A stretch of 64,000 nt of DNA from positions 1 through 64,000 of the forward strand of contig CACJLQ010000003.1 of the NCBI GenBank assembly GCA_902594275.1. The letters run 5' to 3'. The stretch's first letter is position 1, and each line of letters begins with the position of its first letter. This DNA comes from an uncultured Litorivicinus sp. (GTDB lineage: Bacteria; Pseudomonadota; Gammaproteobacteria; Pseudomonadales; Litorivicinaceae). The notes beneath the pieces were generated by a model. The model was not told where the DNA came from. It did not search any database and saw only the letters and a program-made list of their open reading frames with translations. The position numbers and the translations under genes are program-made. Shown one piece after another: positions 9,337-17,884 of the stretch.

Positions 9337-9660
9337 TTATCCTTGAGGCGGAACGTAGTTGGCTAGAGTAGTTTGCGCGAGGGTCGCCGCCTTCGAGATA
9401 TCGATCGATTCAAGTATGTGGAATTGATCGAATGACCCCGTCGAGCCTACAGCAATCTTGATTGCCATCGCCTGTTCAATAGTCCCCTCAGCCACAGCGA
9501 CAAAATCAAATATTCCTCGAGTGATCTGGAAGTCGACTAATTCAATCCCCGTTGAAGCAGTCATTGCCTCAACAATCTGTTTCCTGTCCTGAGCCGGATT
9601 CGCTACAAATCCTTTGAGTGCTGCCGACGAATACGTGCCGACAATATACATTTTAGCCAT
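9337..9660 (-). CDS. GYD-domain protein (DABB fold)
   Basis: A 107-residue GYD-family protein, a small dimeric alpha/beta-barrel fold of unknown role. The start MYIVGTYSSAALKGFVANP, the central FDFVAVAEG and the C-terminal LANY pattern are typical. It is paralogous to the GYD protein at 22600-22935: both share the GYD-like start, the DF-VA/IG-GT-EQ-AIK core and the TLA-AN ending. The start has GGAGTATTCGT upstream. It stands alone downstream of the PhoD-like gene on the same strand, 248 bp apart. Confidence 0.8.
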   Translation of the reverse strand: MAKMYIVGTYSSAALKGFVANPAQDRKQIVEAMTASTGIELVDFQITRGIFDFVAVAEGTIEQAMAIKIAVGSTGSFDQFHILESIDISKAATLAQTTLANYVPPQG

Positions 9661-9908
9661 ACGAATACTCCAACGTGATGTTTTCTACTGAGCTATAGAC
9701 ATTATCAAAATCAGAAAGTTCAGGTCGCTAACAATGCCGACGTTTTGAGGCACCAGTTCATCTTGCCAATCGACACTCTTCCTTGACCAATGTTTTGTAT
9801 CTGTTCAACTTAACTCAACTCGAGGTCATCTGAAAATCCCGCTGACCAACGACGCAAAGATTGGAGCTGATCTCCCACCCACCGCCAGGCCAGATATTGA
9901 TGACGGAT

Positions 9909-10883
9909 TCAGTCGAATCGAAACGAGGAGATTTGCGACCCATCGTCACCGTGCCAAGCTACTTGCTCCAATCCATCTTGAGAGATCAGCAATACTGCGT
10001 AGTGGTTCTCCCGGATCAGTGTTCCCAATTGATTCGGTAAATACTCAGTCGATTGACTCCAAGCCATGTTCAAGCCACTTGATGTAACTTCGATAAACCG
10101 CTCGTTGCCATGCTCAATCTGATAAATACCCCCTATATGCCGATCACCTGATAGCAACAATAGCTCACTCGACTCACGCTGTTTTAAGAGATCAAGCAAT
10201 CGGTCAAGCTCATGCGGAAGGTTCCCCCAACGCTCCCAACCGTGCCCTTCAGCGATCACCTGAATCGAACTCATGATAATTCGGATGTCTGCCGGCATGC
10301 TCAGCTGATCCTCTAACCAAGCCCACTGCGTCTCACCAAGCATAGACTGAGACTCATCCGAATTCGGAACATATCGCTCAGCGCCTGGCGTGTTACGAAT
10401 GAGTGTTGGCTTCAGTCGACCTCGAAAAGAACGCGTGTCAAGTGCAATGATCTGAACTTGATTACCCTCGATCGCACGAATCGCTGAATTGTAAACGCCC
10501 GCCGAAGCGGGTTGAGAGACGTCCATGCGCGGGCCAAAAAACTGCCAAAATAGACGCTGGCTGACTAATCTCTCGCTAAAGTCCGAACCCCCGTCGTTTC
10601 GACCGAAATCATGATCATCCCATGTGGCTTGGATTGGTCCCAAGCGATCCCAAGGGATCACTCCATTGGCTTTTGAGTATGCGGCTTCGAGTTTGGCTCG
10701 ACTGAAGTTGCGCGAGGCGTATATGTTGTCGCCCAGAAATAGGAAACCATTGAGGTTAGAGCTGCCGATTGCCTTCCAAATTTCGGCGCTCTTGTCTTGA
10801 TTGAAGCATGAGCCGAAACCAATCCGCGTATCGCCAAAGACACTTGCAGAACAGACTAAAAAATAACAGACGATGAGTCGCAT
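9909..10883 (-). CDS. PhoD-like phosphodiesterase/alkaline phosphatase D family, secreted
   Basis: A 324-residue metallophosphoesterase of the PhoD type. Residues 1-17 form a signal peptide. Motifs seen are GFGSCFNQ at residues 22-29, FLFLGDNIYA at residues 48-57, WDDHDFG with the metal-binding Asp/His near residues 87-93, and SGDRHIGG near residue 245. PhoD-type enzymes release phosphate from phosphodiesters or monoesters outside the cytoplasm. At 324 residues it is shorter than the classical Bacillus-type PhoD of more than 500 residues and matches the short marine forms. Regulation by phosphate is plausible but no Pho box could be confirmed. Confidence 0.85.
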   Translation of the reverse strand: MRLIVCYFLVCSASVFGDTRIGFGSCFNQDKSAEIWKAIGSSNLNGFLFLGDNIYASRNFSRAKLEAAYSKANGVIPWDRLGPIQATWDDHDFGRNDGGSDFSERLVSQRLFWQFFGPRMDVSQPASAGVYNSAIRAIEGNQVQIIALDTRSFRGRLKPTLIRNTPGAERYVPNSDESQSMLGETQWAWLEDQLSMPADIRIIMSSIQVIAEGHGWERWGNLPHELDRLLDLLKQRESSELLLLSGDRHIGGIYQIEHGNERFIEVTSSGLNMAWSQSTEYLPNQLGTLIRENHYAVLLISQDGLEQVAWHGDDGSQISSFRFD

Positions 10884-11020
10884 TTATTACTTATAAACCC
10901 AATCAGTTTTCAATCAAATTCATCTTCATTCCATGATCATAGATTCTTTCTGAAATAAACGATAAACGGCCATTATTCAGTGAACTCAGGTGACCAACAT
11001 TTAGAGGAGTCCCAGCCAGC

Positions 11021-11791
11021 TTAAGCCGTCTGACTCGCAGGCTGACAAATTGCGTGGGCCTCGAGCCATGAAGCATCGACATTTGCCAAGGCATTTGCAT
11101 CAAATTGCTCCGAACACTCCCAATACCGTCCTGAGGGCACGTAATAGCCTAGCGCCCGCTCCCTCATCAGTACGTGATCAATTGCCTCTTGATTCGGTTC
11201 TATACACTCGAATTCTGAGAGGTTCTGAAGCGTCGCACGCGGAAATACCAACCGACTCCGATCGTTCGAGAGATTCAAGCAAACACACTGATGTTTTGCG
11301 GCGATCAGCTGTAACCGAGCGGCCTTGGCCTCAAGGGATTGAAGCGACACATCTTTGCGAAGCGGATCCGGGGTCCCTGTCCCGTAAAAATGGGTCGGCC
11401 CAGATTCAGGATAGACAAGGTCACATCCAAAAAATGCCATCACATCTGGTTTCAGTGCGCCCAGCACCCAATAGGCGGTGGTAAAAATCATGGTGCCACC
11501 CGCATAAACCACCCCGCCAAACTGGTTCTGCTGCGGCACGAATTGCTCTGCTTCGATCAAACGCTGATGTGAGGCTGGATCGAGCGGTCGGTTTTCATCT
11601 GGAAAATCCTCCGGAAATACGCAGGCATCCCAATCAGCACGGATTCGCCATGCATTGTTGATGACGACCAGCTGATTCCAAAAACTTGCATCCCACTCAG
11701 TAGCCTGGCTCGCCTTCGGACCACTGCCAAGGATAATCACGACATTTAGAGTATCCCGGTGATGCAGCGCATTTGCACTGAGTCGTTGCAT
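11021..11791 (-). CDS. Hypothetical protein, possible MptE/DUF115-like Rossmann fold
   Basis: A 256-residue protein. The N-terminal VVIILGSGPKAS resembles the glycine loop of MptE-like and motility-associated glycosyltransferase (DUF115) folds. A second conserved-looking stretch, VMAFFGCDLVYP, follows near residue 118, with THFYGTGTPDPL after it. The start at 11791 has a strong AAGGAGG site. It is divergent from the DUF1330 gene. The glycosyltransferase-like reading rests on one motif, so treat it as a weak assignment; the gene itself is well supported. Confidence 0.65.
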   Translation of the reverse strand: MQRLSANALHHRDTLNVVIILGSGPKASQATEWDASFWNQLVVINNAWRIRADWDACVFPEDFPDENRPLDPASHQRLIEAEQFVPQQNQFGGVVYAGGTMIFTTAYWVLGALKPDVMAFFGCDLVYPESGPTHFYGTGTPDPLRKDVSLQSLEAKAARLQLIAAKHQCVCLNLSNDRSRLVFPRATLQNLSEFECIEPNQEAIDHVLMRERALGYYVPSGRYWECSEQFDANALANVDASWLEAHAICQPASQTA

Positions 11792-11799
11792 ATTGCTTC

Positions 11800-11978
11800 A
11801 CCCCCTCCTTGGGAACACGTTATAGGCTCAATTGAGGCTCAAGGATACCGATTGTCATCGAGACAGCAAAGCGGTGATAACGCAGAGACGCTTTTGTCGG
11901 TTTGGTTTCCTATGCCAAACCAAACTGGCATCCGTAATTACTCAACACGAGTAAAGCCCCGCTTCGGCGGGGTTTTTT
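11800..11978 (+). ncRNA. Candidate small RNA ending at an orphan terminator
   Basis: A canonical plus-strand terminator at 11956-11978 has no plus-strand coding gene ending upstream of it; the nearest upstream gene reads the other way. The 150 bp before it contain an inverted repeat (GGTTTGG / CCAAACC near 11910-11925). A short transcript starting in the divergent intergenic space and ending at this hairpin would explain the terminator. An alternative is that the terminator was left behind by a deleted or duplicated gene. The start of the transcript is not defined. Confidence 0.3.
11956..11978 (+). terminator. Rho-independent terminator (orphan)
   Basis: Perfect 6-bp GC stem CCCCGC/GCGGGG with a TTCG tetraloop followed by six T. 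It is the same hairpin as the one after the DUF1330 gene at 12410. Confidence 0.85.
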
Positions 11979-12071
11979 ATCATAATAAAATTTCATGTTC
12001 GATTCACGGCGTGGCACACTTTCTATGAACTATGGGTTTAACGTGAAGTGACGAGCATGAGGAAGTCAATA

Positions 12072-12371
12072 ATGCCTAAGGGATATGTAGTAGCAAATGT
12101 TAGAATCGACGATCCAGATAGATATAAAACTTCTTATCAAGATCACGTCGGTTCGTTAATTGAAAAATATCAAGGAACATTTCTGGTTCGGGGTGGGGAC
12201 AAAACTGATCTCGAGAATGCTTTCCCCTACGAACGGTTGGTCATCATCGAGTTCCCAACACGTCAACATGCAGAAGATTGGTATAATGATCCCGAGTATC
12301 AGCAACTTGTTACTGATGCGAATCCCTTCATCGAACGGACTGTTGTGATTATTGATGGATTCACAGGCTAG
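12072..12371 (+). CDS. DUF1330 family protein (DABB fold)
   Basis: A 99-residue DUF1330 protein: the GYVVANVRIDDPDRY start, LVRGGDKTDLE and the ERLVIIEFP...AEDWYNDPEYQ signature are all present. DUF1330 members are small dimeric alpha/beta-barrel proteins without an agreed function. The ATG at 12072 has GAGGAAG upstream and gives the family-typical start; an upstream ATG at 12048 is less likely. It is paralogous to 20946-21248, with most residues identical by eye. It is followed by a terminator identical to the one before it. Confidence 0.88.
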   Translation: MPKGYVVANVRIDDPDRYKTSYQDHVGSLIEKYQGTFLVRGGDKTDLENAFPYERLVIIEFPTRQHAEDWYNDPEYQQLVTDANPFIERTVVIIDGFTG

Positions 12372-12409
12372 ATAATGCCCAAATCATGTCTTACCTTGAG
12401 TACCCAAGT

Positions 12410-12431
12410 CCCCGCTTCGGCGGGGTTTTTA
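12410..12431 (+). terminator. Rho-independent terminator after DUF1330 gene
   Basis: Stem CCCCGC/GCGGGG, TTCG loop and a five-T tract, 39 bp after the DUF1330 stop codon. Identical stem and loop to 11956-11978. Confidence 0.88.
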
Positions 12432-12441
12432 TTTCTTCCAC

Positions 12442-12609
12442 TCAGAAATTAATAGTGGACTCCGAAATACTCTGACCTGCCTTCTTCTGGGCCTTGTCTT
12501 CCGCTTTCGTAGACGGGATATGCTGGTCGGGAATCTCCCCTGTCAGCACGGCTTCCGCTCCGTATTGACGGATCAATAGCTCCTGTGTCTGCGCGAGGGC
12601 ATCGGACAT
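12442..12609 (-). CDS. Small hypothetical protein downstream of DUF1289
   Basis: A 55-residue, soluble, charged protein. The ATG at 12609 has a strong AAGGAGA site, while the longer frame to 12681 would overlap the DUF1289 gene by 44 nt, so the short form is preferred. It begins 28 nt after the DUF1289 stop and is likely its operon partner. No family recognised. Confidence 0.5.
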   Translation of the reverse strand: MSDALAQTQELLIRQYGAEAVLTGEIPDQHIPSTKAEDKAQKKAGQSISESTINF

Positions 12610-12637
12610 CGTCCGATCTCCTTCTTGAGAACTTTCT

Positions 12638-12835
12638 TTAGCTAGCCTCGTAATCAGCTCTGGGATCAATTCGTCTGGCATTTGAAGCTCGTATAGACAG
12701 CTTGGTCATTATGTTCTTTCGTTCTTCATCAGTCATCGAACCCCAGCGGAAAATTTCTCGTTTTGTTCGATAACAACCAATACAAACCTTTCCGTCAGGA
12801 TCATATTTGCAAATGCTTCTACACGGGGATTTCAC
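12638..12835 (-). CDS. DUF1289 family protein
   Basis: A 65-residue protein with the DUF1289 signature SPCRSICKYDPDGKVCIGCYRT, including the four conserved cysteines, followed by the usual EIFRWGSMTDEER. The cysteines suggest metal or iron-sulfur binding. The family is common in Proteobacteria and its role is not established. It is probably co-transcribed with the 55-residue gene after it. Confidence 0.88.
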   Translation of the reverse strand: MKSPCRSICKYDPDGKVCIGCYRTKREIFRWGSMTDEERKNIMTKLSIRASNARRIDPRADYEAS

Positions 12836-13041
12836 AGAGTAACCTTTGGATCAGTTCAAATAGCCTTAAGTATAGTTTACTGGTGGGGAGGTGCTTTCAT
12901 AGGTATTGTTTTACCAAATAATTTTGCGAGCTGCCTACTGCTTAAACACTGTCAAGCCCTTATTAACGCTTAGCTATGATTTACAGTTTTCACAAAGTGG
13001 CAACTGTTGGTTAAATTAACAAGCTAAAAGGAGTAATAAAC

Positions 13042-13419
13042 ATGAGTAAATCCGCTCAAGATTTTCTTAGCGAAGCTAATTCGATGGTACCGTCCATCGC
13101 TGTGGCAGAGGCTCTTTCCTTAATAAACTCTGGGAAAGCGGTAGTTATTGATGTGCGTGACGGCAAAGAAATTGATCAGTCGGGCACTGTAAAAAATGCT
13201 CTGCGTATTCCTCGTGGAATGATCGAATTCGTTGCAGACCCAACAACCTCGTTTTACAACGATCAGATTTCTAACGATAAAGAAATCTTAGTCATTTGCG
13301 GGGCTGGCGGAATGGCGGCTTTAACCGGAAAGACACTGATGGAAATGGGCTACACCAATGTCCATAATGTGGGGGGCTTCTCCGCATGGAAAGATGCTGG
13401 AGGCCCAACCGAAGATTAA
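13042..13419 (+). CDS. Rhodanese-like sulfurtransferase domain protein
   Basis: A single-domain, 125-residue rhodanese. It shows VVIDVRDGKEI near residues 34-44, HAL-type RIPRGMIEF, and the active-site loop VICGAGGMAA with the catalytic Cys near residue 88, followed by NVGGFSAWKDAGGP. Such proteins carry persulfide sulfur on the active cysteine. The start has AAGGAG at good spacing. There is no signal peptide, so it acts in the cytoplasm. It lies 155 bp before the DUF3303 gene on the same strand, between two members of the local DABB protein set. Confidence 0.88.
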   Translation: MSKSAQDFLSEANSMVPSIAVAEALSLINSGKAVVIDVRDGKEIDQSGTVKNALRIPRGMIEFVADPTTSFYNDQISNDKEILVICGAGGMAALTGKTLMEMGYTNVHNVGGFSAWKDAGGPTED

Positions 13420-13574
13420 AATCCCAACCGATATCAATCCCAGATTGAACCAAAACCTTAAAGGGACTAATCTCACTCATTCCTTTTGTCTTGGTGCCTC
13501 ATTAAGCGAGCATATCCTTAATTTGTGCCCAACAATTGGTGTGATCTAAACAAAAACTAATTAAGGATGTCCAA

Positions 13575-13877
13575 ATGATATTTTTCGCTACCTACGAATG
13601 CTTCCCCGACAAAAAAGAGCAAGCTCAATCATTTTTTGCAAACATGTCCGCCGATCAAATCTCCAATGAGGTACCACCGAATGTAACTTTGCTGGCGAGG
13701 TACCATGATGTACCAAACGGGACGGGTATAACTATCTTAGAGACAGATGATCAAGAAGCTATGACCGCATGGACACTTGGTTGGGCCACGATGTGTCATT
13801 TCCCAATTATAAAACCCATGCTCGACGATGATGGAGCACGCGCATTAATTAAGAAAATGGAGGCCGCAGCTGGGTGA
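13575..13877 (+). CDS. DUF3303 family protein (DABB fold)
   Basis: A 100-residue DUF3303 protein (MIFFATYECFPDKKEQAQ start, PPNVTLLARYHDVPNGTGITILETDD core). Small dimeric alpha/beta-barrel fold of unknown function. The start has AAGGATG upstream. A broken paralog lies at 21285-21560. A terminator-like hairpin overlaps its stop codon. Confidence 0.85.
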   Translation: MIFFATYECFPDKKEQAQSFFANMSADQISNEVPPNVTLLARYHDVPNGTGITILETDDQEAMTAWTLGWATMCHFPIIKPMLDDDGARALIKKMEAAAG

Positions 13878-13912
13878 TCAGCAGCCCGCCGGAGGCCCTT
13901 AGATCACTTTTT
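13874..13912 (+). terminator. Probable terminator after DUF3303 gene
   Basis: GTGATC at 13874-13879 pairs with GATCAC at 13902-13907 and is followed by five T. The intervening 22 nt contain a further GCC/GGC pairing. The DUF3303 stop codon lies inside the 5' arm. Confidence 0.5.
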
Positions 13913-14012
13913 CGTAACCAAATAGCACCTGCCTAGGTTTGCTAAAGGGTGCTTTTGGAAAGAGATTAATAGCGCGCTCCACCAGACAGCAAAGAGTGAC
14001 TATACGATTTAC

Positions 14013-14177
14013 TTAAACAATCCGGTACCACTTCACCGCCTCAGTATTACTCCGCATAACACCACGACCATCTCGGTACATCAAGCCAAGGTTGTTTTGT
14101 GCAGAAGCATGTCCCTTCTCAGCAGACTTGCGATACCACCACACCGCATCTGCTAGGAGTTCAGTCTTAGGATCAGA
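14013..14177 (-). pseudogene. Sel1-repeat gene remnant, in frame after the fasciclin stop
   Basis: The minus strand encodes 54 residues with the unmistakable Sel1 pattern (ADAVWWYRKSAEKGHASAQN, NLGLMYRDGRGV, EAVKWYR) ending at a TAA. There is no start codon at its head: the frame opens directly after the TAA of the fasciclin gene and is in the same frame. Sel1 proteins normally carry several such repeats, so this is the tail of a lost gene. Whether it was once fused to the fasciclin domain or came to lie there by deletion is not known. Confidence 0.75.
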
Positions 14178-14789
14178 TTAATGTGATTTTAGAAGAGCCT
14201 GATGGTGTAAATCGTTGTGGCTATCAGCCAGGCAACAAGCGGTTTGCTCGAATTGCGATTTCTGAGCGTCTGTTAATCTATCATCGCTGGCGCTGGGCTG
14301 GACGTGCATTACGCACTCGATGAGGTGCACCACTCCATTGCTGCCAACCAGGTCTTTTGTGGTGACTACAACATCTTTGACATACAGGTCGTCTTTACGA
14401 ACCAGGTCAAGATTCTCGCCGCTCACAGTTGTGAGTGCATTACCGCTACCTATTCCATCTGCGGAAACCGCAGCACCTAGGACCATATGGGAAGTTATGA
14501 TATTTCTCTTAAACTGGTCATCATTCGCTAACTTGTCTCTCATTTCTGCTGGTAACTTGGAAAACGCGTCGTTACTTGGAACAAATAGCGTCCATGGAAT
14601 AATCAGATTTTGGGTGTTCAAGGCATCCGCTAGTCCCAATTCATTTGCGTATCCAGCGAATACTGTAGTCTCTGGATTAGATTGAATCTTTGTCCATACA
14701 GTAGCTTCATCTGCGCTGAGTTTCGTAGCCAAAATACTCGCGACTAGGGTAGATCCAGTTACAAGGCAAACACTCATTGGGGTTTTCAT
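14178..14789 (-). CDS. Secreted fasciclin (FAS1) domain protein
   Basis: A 203-residue protein with an N-terminal signal peptide (residues 1-26). One FAS1 domain spans about residues 30-165: TVFAGYANELGLADAL, the LFVPSNDAFSKLP motif, HMVLGA (H1-like) and VVHLIECVMHVQP at the end. FAS1 domains mediate cell adhesion or matrix contact. The start has an AGGAGT site. The 36-residue tail after the domain contains a Cys pair and is longer than usual. A Sel1 remnant follows in frame after its stop codon. Confidence 0.88.
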   Translation of the reverse strand: MKTPMSVCLVTGSTLVASILATKLSADEATVWTKIQSNPETTVFAGYANELGLADALNTQNLIIPWTLFVPSNDAFSKLPAEMRDKLANDDQFKRNIITSHMVLGAAVSADGIGSGNALTTVSGENLDLVRKDDLYVKDVVVTTKDLVGSNGVVHLIECVMHVQPSASDDRLTDAQKSQFEQTACCLADSHNDLHHQALLKSH

Positions 14790-15096
14790 AAAGACTCCTA
14801 TCTCAAAGCTTTGAGCAGTCTTATAAAAAGAACTACCTCTCTTTTTCAGGCTAACCTATAAGTCGAAAAAGAGATAGAAGATATTCGCCGCTACATTGGA
14901 TAGACAGCTTTCATGTTCGATACTAATTTGAAGTAGCCTCATCATCTATTCCGTAAATTCGTCATACTTCACGCTGCGTTTCTGTATCTAACCATCTTTC
15001 TACTCAGTCTTCAGGTCTTCTGGCATTCCCCAGAACATCCGAAATCATTCACACTAACCGCTTCAAATCAAGGTGTATCCTAGATCAACGAGAAAC
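14790..15096. other. Intergenic region, nothing recognised
   Basis: About 300 bp between the fasciclin gene and the 217-residue unknown. I see no credible coding frame, RNA or strong hairpin here. It should hold the promoter of the fasciclin gene. Confidence 0.5.
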
Positions 15097-15750
15097 CTAT
15101 GTATCGGCAGGAAATGGAACCATTTCTGATGGATCAATCAGTTCCAGATCAAGCCCGACACGATAGAAACTGGATACTGAAAACTCACTCAACGCGCTAC
15201 GGGTCTGCGCAACGGTTAACTCACCAGAGATCTTCTTACAGGCAACTTTGGTGATCTCCTGAAGTAATGCAAAATCTTTATAGTAGTCAGGAAGTCTATC
15301 GTTTCCCTCTGAAAGTCGTTTCACTGTCTTAATCTGCAGATACTCAGCAACGACGTTTGTTATCGATGACACGATCTTCGAGTCCTCTCGATTTAATCGA
15401 TCTCTCAATACGGAAAACGAGATCTCGTATGACACCTTGTATCGATCAGCATTTGGAGCATGGTATGAAGCAATCGAAGGATCGAGATATATTAGAATCC
15501 GAGAAATACCTAGACGGTCACTCATAATGCGTGTGATTGCGGAAATACCCCTCTCTTCAAGAGGATCTCCCTGCGTCACGAGGATAAGAGGTTTCTGAGG
15601 TGGAATTTTTTCCCAATGCTTTCGCAGTTGATCATGGATTGTTGAGGCAACCACCGAGGGATCTCTGATGTCATATCCGCCCATCCCCTCGATTACAAGG
15701 GGATGACACTCCGACAATTTTTGAAGACCCTCCTGTGAACCACCCTTAAT
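15097..15750 (-). CDS. Unrecognised protein, partner of a zinc-ribbon protein
   Basis: A 217-residue soluble protein if the TTG at 15750 is used, which begins 7 nt after the stop of the zinc-ribbon gene. A longer GTG start at 15825 gives 242 residues but overlaps that gene by 68 nt. The region LILVTQGDPLEERGISAI has alternating beta/loop character as in Rossmann-like folds, followed by helical segments. I do not recognise the family. Close spacing implies an operon with the zinc-ribbon gene. Confidence 0.6.
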   Translation of the reverse strand: MKGGSQEGLQKLSECHPLVIEGMGGYDIRDPSVVASTIHDQLRKHWEKIPPQKPLILVTQGDPLEERGISAITRIMSDRLGISRILIYLDPSIASYHAPNADRYKVSYEISFSVLRDRLNREDSKIVSSITNVVAEYLQIKTVKRLSEGNDRLPDYYKDFALLQEITKVACKKISGELTVAQTRSALSEFSVSSFYRVGLDLELIDPSEMVPFPADT

Positions 15751-15757
15751 CAATTCG

Positions 15758-15937
15758 TCATCTCTTTCTACTTTTCCAAGTACCACCGTACTGATAGGTG
15801 TCTTCGTGAGTGCTTTTGATCTCACTCAAACATTGACCACACAAAAATCTCCAATCAGGCGACTCACCGTAACGGCACCGGAACAGACTGTCCTTTGGTT
15901 GATTGCATTTGTGACACTCTTTAATTCTCACTCTCAT
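15758..15937 (-). CDS. Small zinc-ribbon-like protein
   Basis: A 59-residue protein with two cysteine pairs, ECHKCNQ near residue 8 and LCGQCL near residue 34, spaced as in a zinc ribbon, plus an aromatic-rich YQYGGTWKSRKR ending. I recall similar small proteins in marine bacteria but cannot name a family. I prefer the ATG at 15937 (MRVRIKECHKC) to the longer start at 15991. It is the first gene of a two-gene unit with the 217-residue unknown. Confidence 0.65.
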   Translation of the reverse strand: MRVRIKECHKCNQPKDSLFRCRYGESPDWRFLCGQCLSEIKSTHEDTYQYGGTWKSRKR

Positions 15938-16118
15938 GGCATGAGTCTGACACATGCTCGTGTGTGCCAACACTGAGAAACAATTGTTCACTAAAGACTC
16001 TCTGTATATACCAACTAATACAGAGAAAATATGGATTCACCCTCAGACCTCATGATCTTCTTTATAAACACAGCACTCAAACGATAATTCCAGTTAAACA
16101 TTAGTCTGTTGTGAGCGC

Positions 16119-16586
16119 TTAATAGGGGTCGTGCTCCCGTATGATCGCCATGATTGCTATTCCTCCTTCAACCTTTTCAACCTCAGCCGTCATCACAAAT
16201 TCTGGCTCTAGCTGTTTTATTGATAGATTCACGACTTCCTGGAGCATGTCCTCTGTCAAAAACTGTGTCTGTGCTGGTGGAATTCCTATTGTCACACTGA
16301 GAAATTCAGGTTTGGTGGGAGTCCTATAGTTGGGCCGTACGATCAAGTACCCGTCAGGCGTCTGAATAGCCATCCCATAGCCGTCCGTGGAATTACCGAG
16401 CGCCTGTCCGATCCCCTGAGTCTGAACAGCCATCACATTTGCATTCCAGTCGCTAATAGACATCGTGAACATCTGCGCAGCATCATCCTTGCTGTAGATA
16501 CCTTCTGCGGATGCAGAGTTCGCAAAGGCAAAGGTAAATGCCAATGAAGCAAATAGAGCTAAAAATAGGCTTTTAATCGATCTCAT
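16119..16586 (-). CDS. Secreted hypothetical protein
   Basis: A 155-residue protein with a clear signal peptide (residues 1-27, cleavage after SASA). The mature domain has mixed alpha/beta character and no cysteines or known catalytic motif. The start carries AAGGAGTGCC. It stands alone, with 170 bp before the next gene. Function unknown. Confidence 0.75.
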   Translation of the reverse strand: MRSIKSLFLALFASLAFTFAFANSASAEGIYSKDDAAQMFTMSISDWNANVMAVQTQGIGQALGNSTDGYGMAIQTPDGYLIVRPNYRTPTKPEFLSVTIGIPPAQTQFLTEDMLQEVVNLSIKQLEPEFVMTAEVEKVEGGIAIMAIIREHDPY

Positions 16587-16756
16587 CTTGGCACTCCTTA
16601 TGCTTCGACACTGCTATTTCTCCTTCATATGGCTTTCCAATCATTCCACGCTGAGATTTGCTTGATTGATTTCCACTTATCATCCGCAGTCTTTTCCGCT
16701 AACAGCCCAAGCGCGTTCATGTGACCCAAATTAGCTACAGTTGCAAATGGGTTTTC

Positions 16757-17884
16757 TTACTTTAAAAACAATCTACAACTCTCCTGGGTTAATCCCCTTG
16801 CTTCAGCATGCTGCGACCAAGCACCGGGAGTGCTGTCCCACTCCTGAATAGCTAGTTCGCAAACTTCTGTGGTAGAAACCGAAAAATCAACAGAAATAGG
16901 CGGTGGTTCTGCTTTAGCCAAAGAGAAAAAATTTATAGGGTTCGTTTTAGCCCTCTTGCATATTTTCCGCCCAAAATCAGATGCTGCATGACTGTAATTC
17001 TCCCATGGTATAGACGCAGATGTGGTAGTTACCTCAGCGGTCAAAAAGTCACAGGTATTTTTCGAAACGATATCTGAACAGTTTTTGCTAGTGCCAAAAC
17101 GGCTTATTTGGATTAACGAATCGGGGGTATCGAGATTTACATCGCCCCGATAAAGTCCAAATTTGTGAAGGATGCCGTGACTCAAAGTGGTATTTGGACC
17201 TTTGTGGCTTATGACCTTCTCGCCATTAAAGAGCATTATAAACTCGCCATCGTGTCCCTTACTTGGAAGAAATTTTAAGTCAATCTGATTAGTTGTTTCT
17301 TCAAGATCGGCCATTGGTGCGAGTTTAAACCGTGTCGCCCTATGCTTCATATTGGAATTGTTTTCGCCGCAAAGATAGAAGACCTCATAATTAAGATAGA
17401 AAGTGAAAGTGAGAAAACCGCTTTGATTCTTGAGTTGAGCAACTGGATTCCAAGCTCCACCATCACGATTCGCAGCAATTATTTGAAAATATTTGTCAGA
17501 CCCAGAACCTCGGTTATCTAAGCCGGCTGGGATTCTAAACCGATAGGTAAGAAAATATGGCTGATTTAAGTTGTACTTTTTCTTTTTGTCTCGCAACTCC
17601 CAACGCTGATTACGCTCACCTGTTCGATCCCAATCGGCTTTACCGCCCTCATCGTTATATGAAAGGGAAATTTCCGCAAATGGTTCGTCATGAATATTTA
17701 CGCGGCTAACAATGTCGCCAGACTTTGCGTTCCTTGAACTAGGAACCAGCGATCGTGAATCACCCACCGCAAACTCTTTTAAAATTTTTGCACCGCTTGA
17801 ACTAGAAGTATTGAAATTGCTGGCATGAGTGCTCTCGAGTCCAACAACTATCACCAAAAAAAATATGATCGCTATGTTTTTCAT
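16757..17884 (-). CDS. Secreted heparin lyase I-like (polysaccharide lyase) protein
   Basis: A 375-residue protein with a signal peptide at residues 1-21. The central region reads like the jelly-roll of the heparin lyase I-like family: a basic WDRTGERNQRWELR stretch, PYFLTYRFRIP, SDKYFQI and a C-terminal LYRGDV segment. The GGGGAAC site supports the start. The last 100 residues carry several cysteines and match nothing I know. The assignment rests on overall pattern and could be a related concanavalin-like glycan-binding protein without lyase activity. Confidence 0.6.
   Translation of the reverse strand: MKNIAIIFFLVIVVGLESTHASNFNTSSSSGAKILKEFAVGDSRSLVPSSRNAKSGDIVSRVNIHDEPFAEISLSYNDEGGKADWDRTGERNQRWELRDKKKKYNLNQPYFLTYRFRIPAGLDNRGSGSDKYFQIIAANRDGGAWNPVAQLKNQSGFLTFTFYLNYEVFYLCGENNSNMKHRATRFKLAPMADLEETTNQIDLKFLPSKGHDGEFIMLFNGEKVISHKGPNTTLSHGILHKFGLYRGDVNLDTPDSLIQISRFGTSKNCSDIVSKNTCDFLTAEVTTTSASIPWENYSHAASDFGRKICKRAKTNPINFFSLAKAEPPPISVDFSVSTTEVCELAIQEWDSTPGAWSQHAEARGLTQESCRLFLK

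Noticed and set aside
11050-11484. Plus-strand 144-codon frame
   Set aside because: Fully antisense to the well-supported 256-residue gene with a strong ribosome site.
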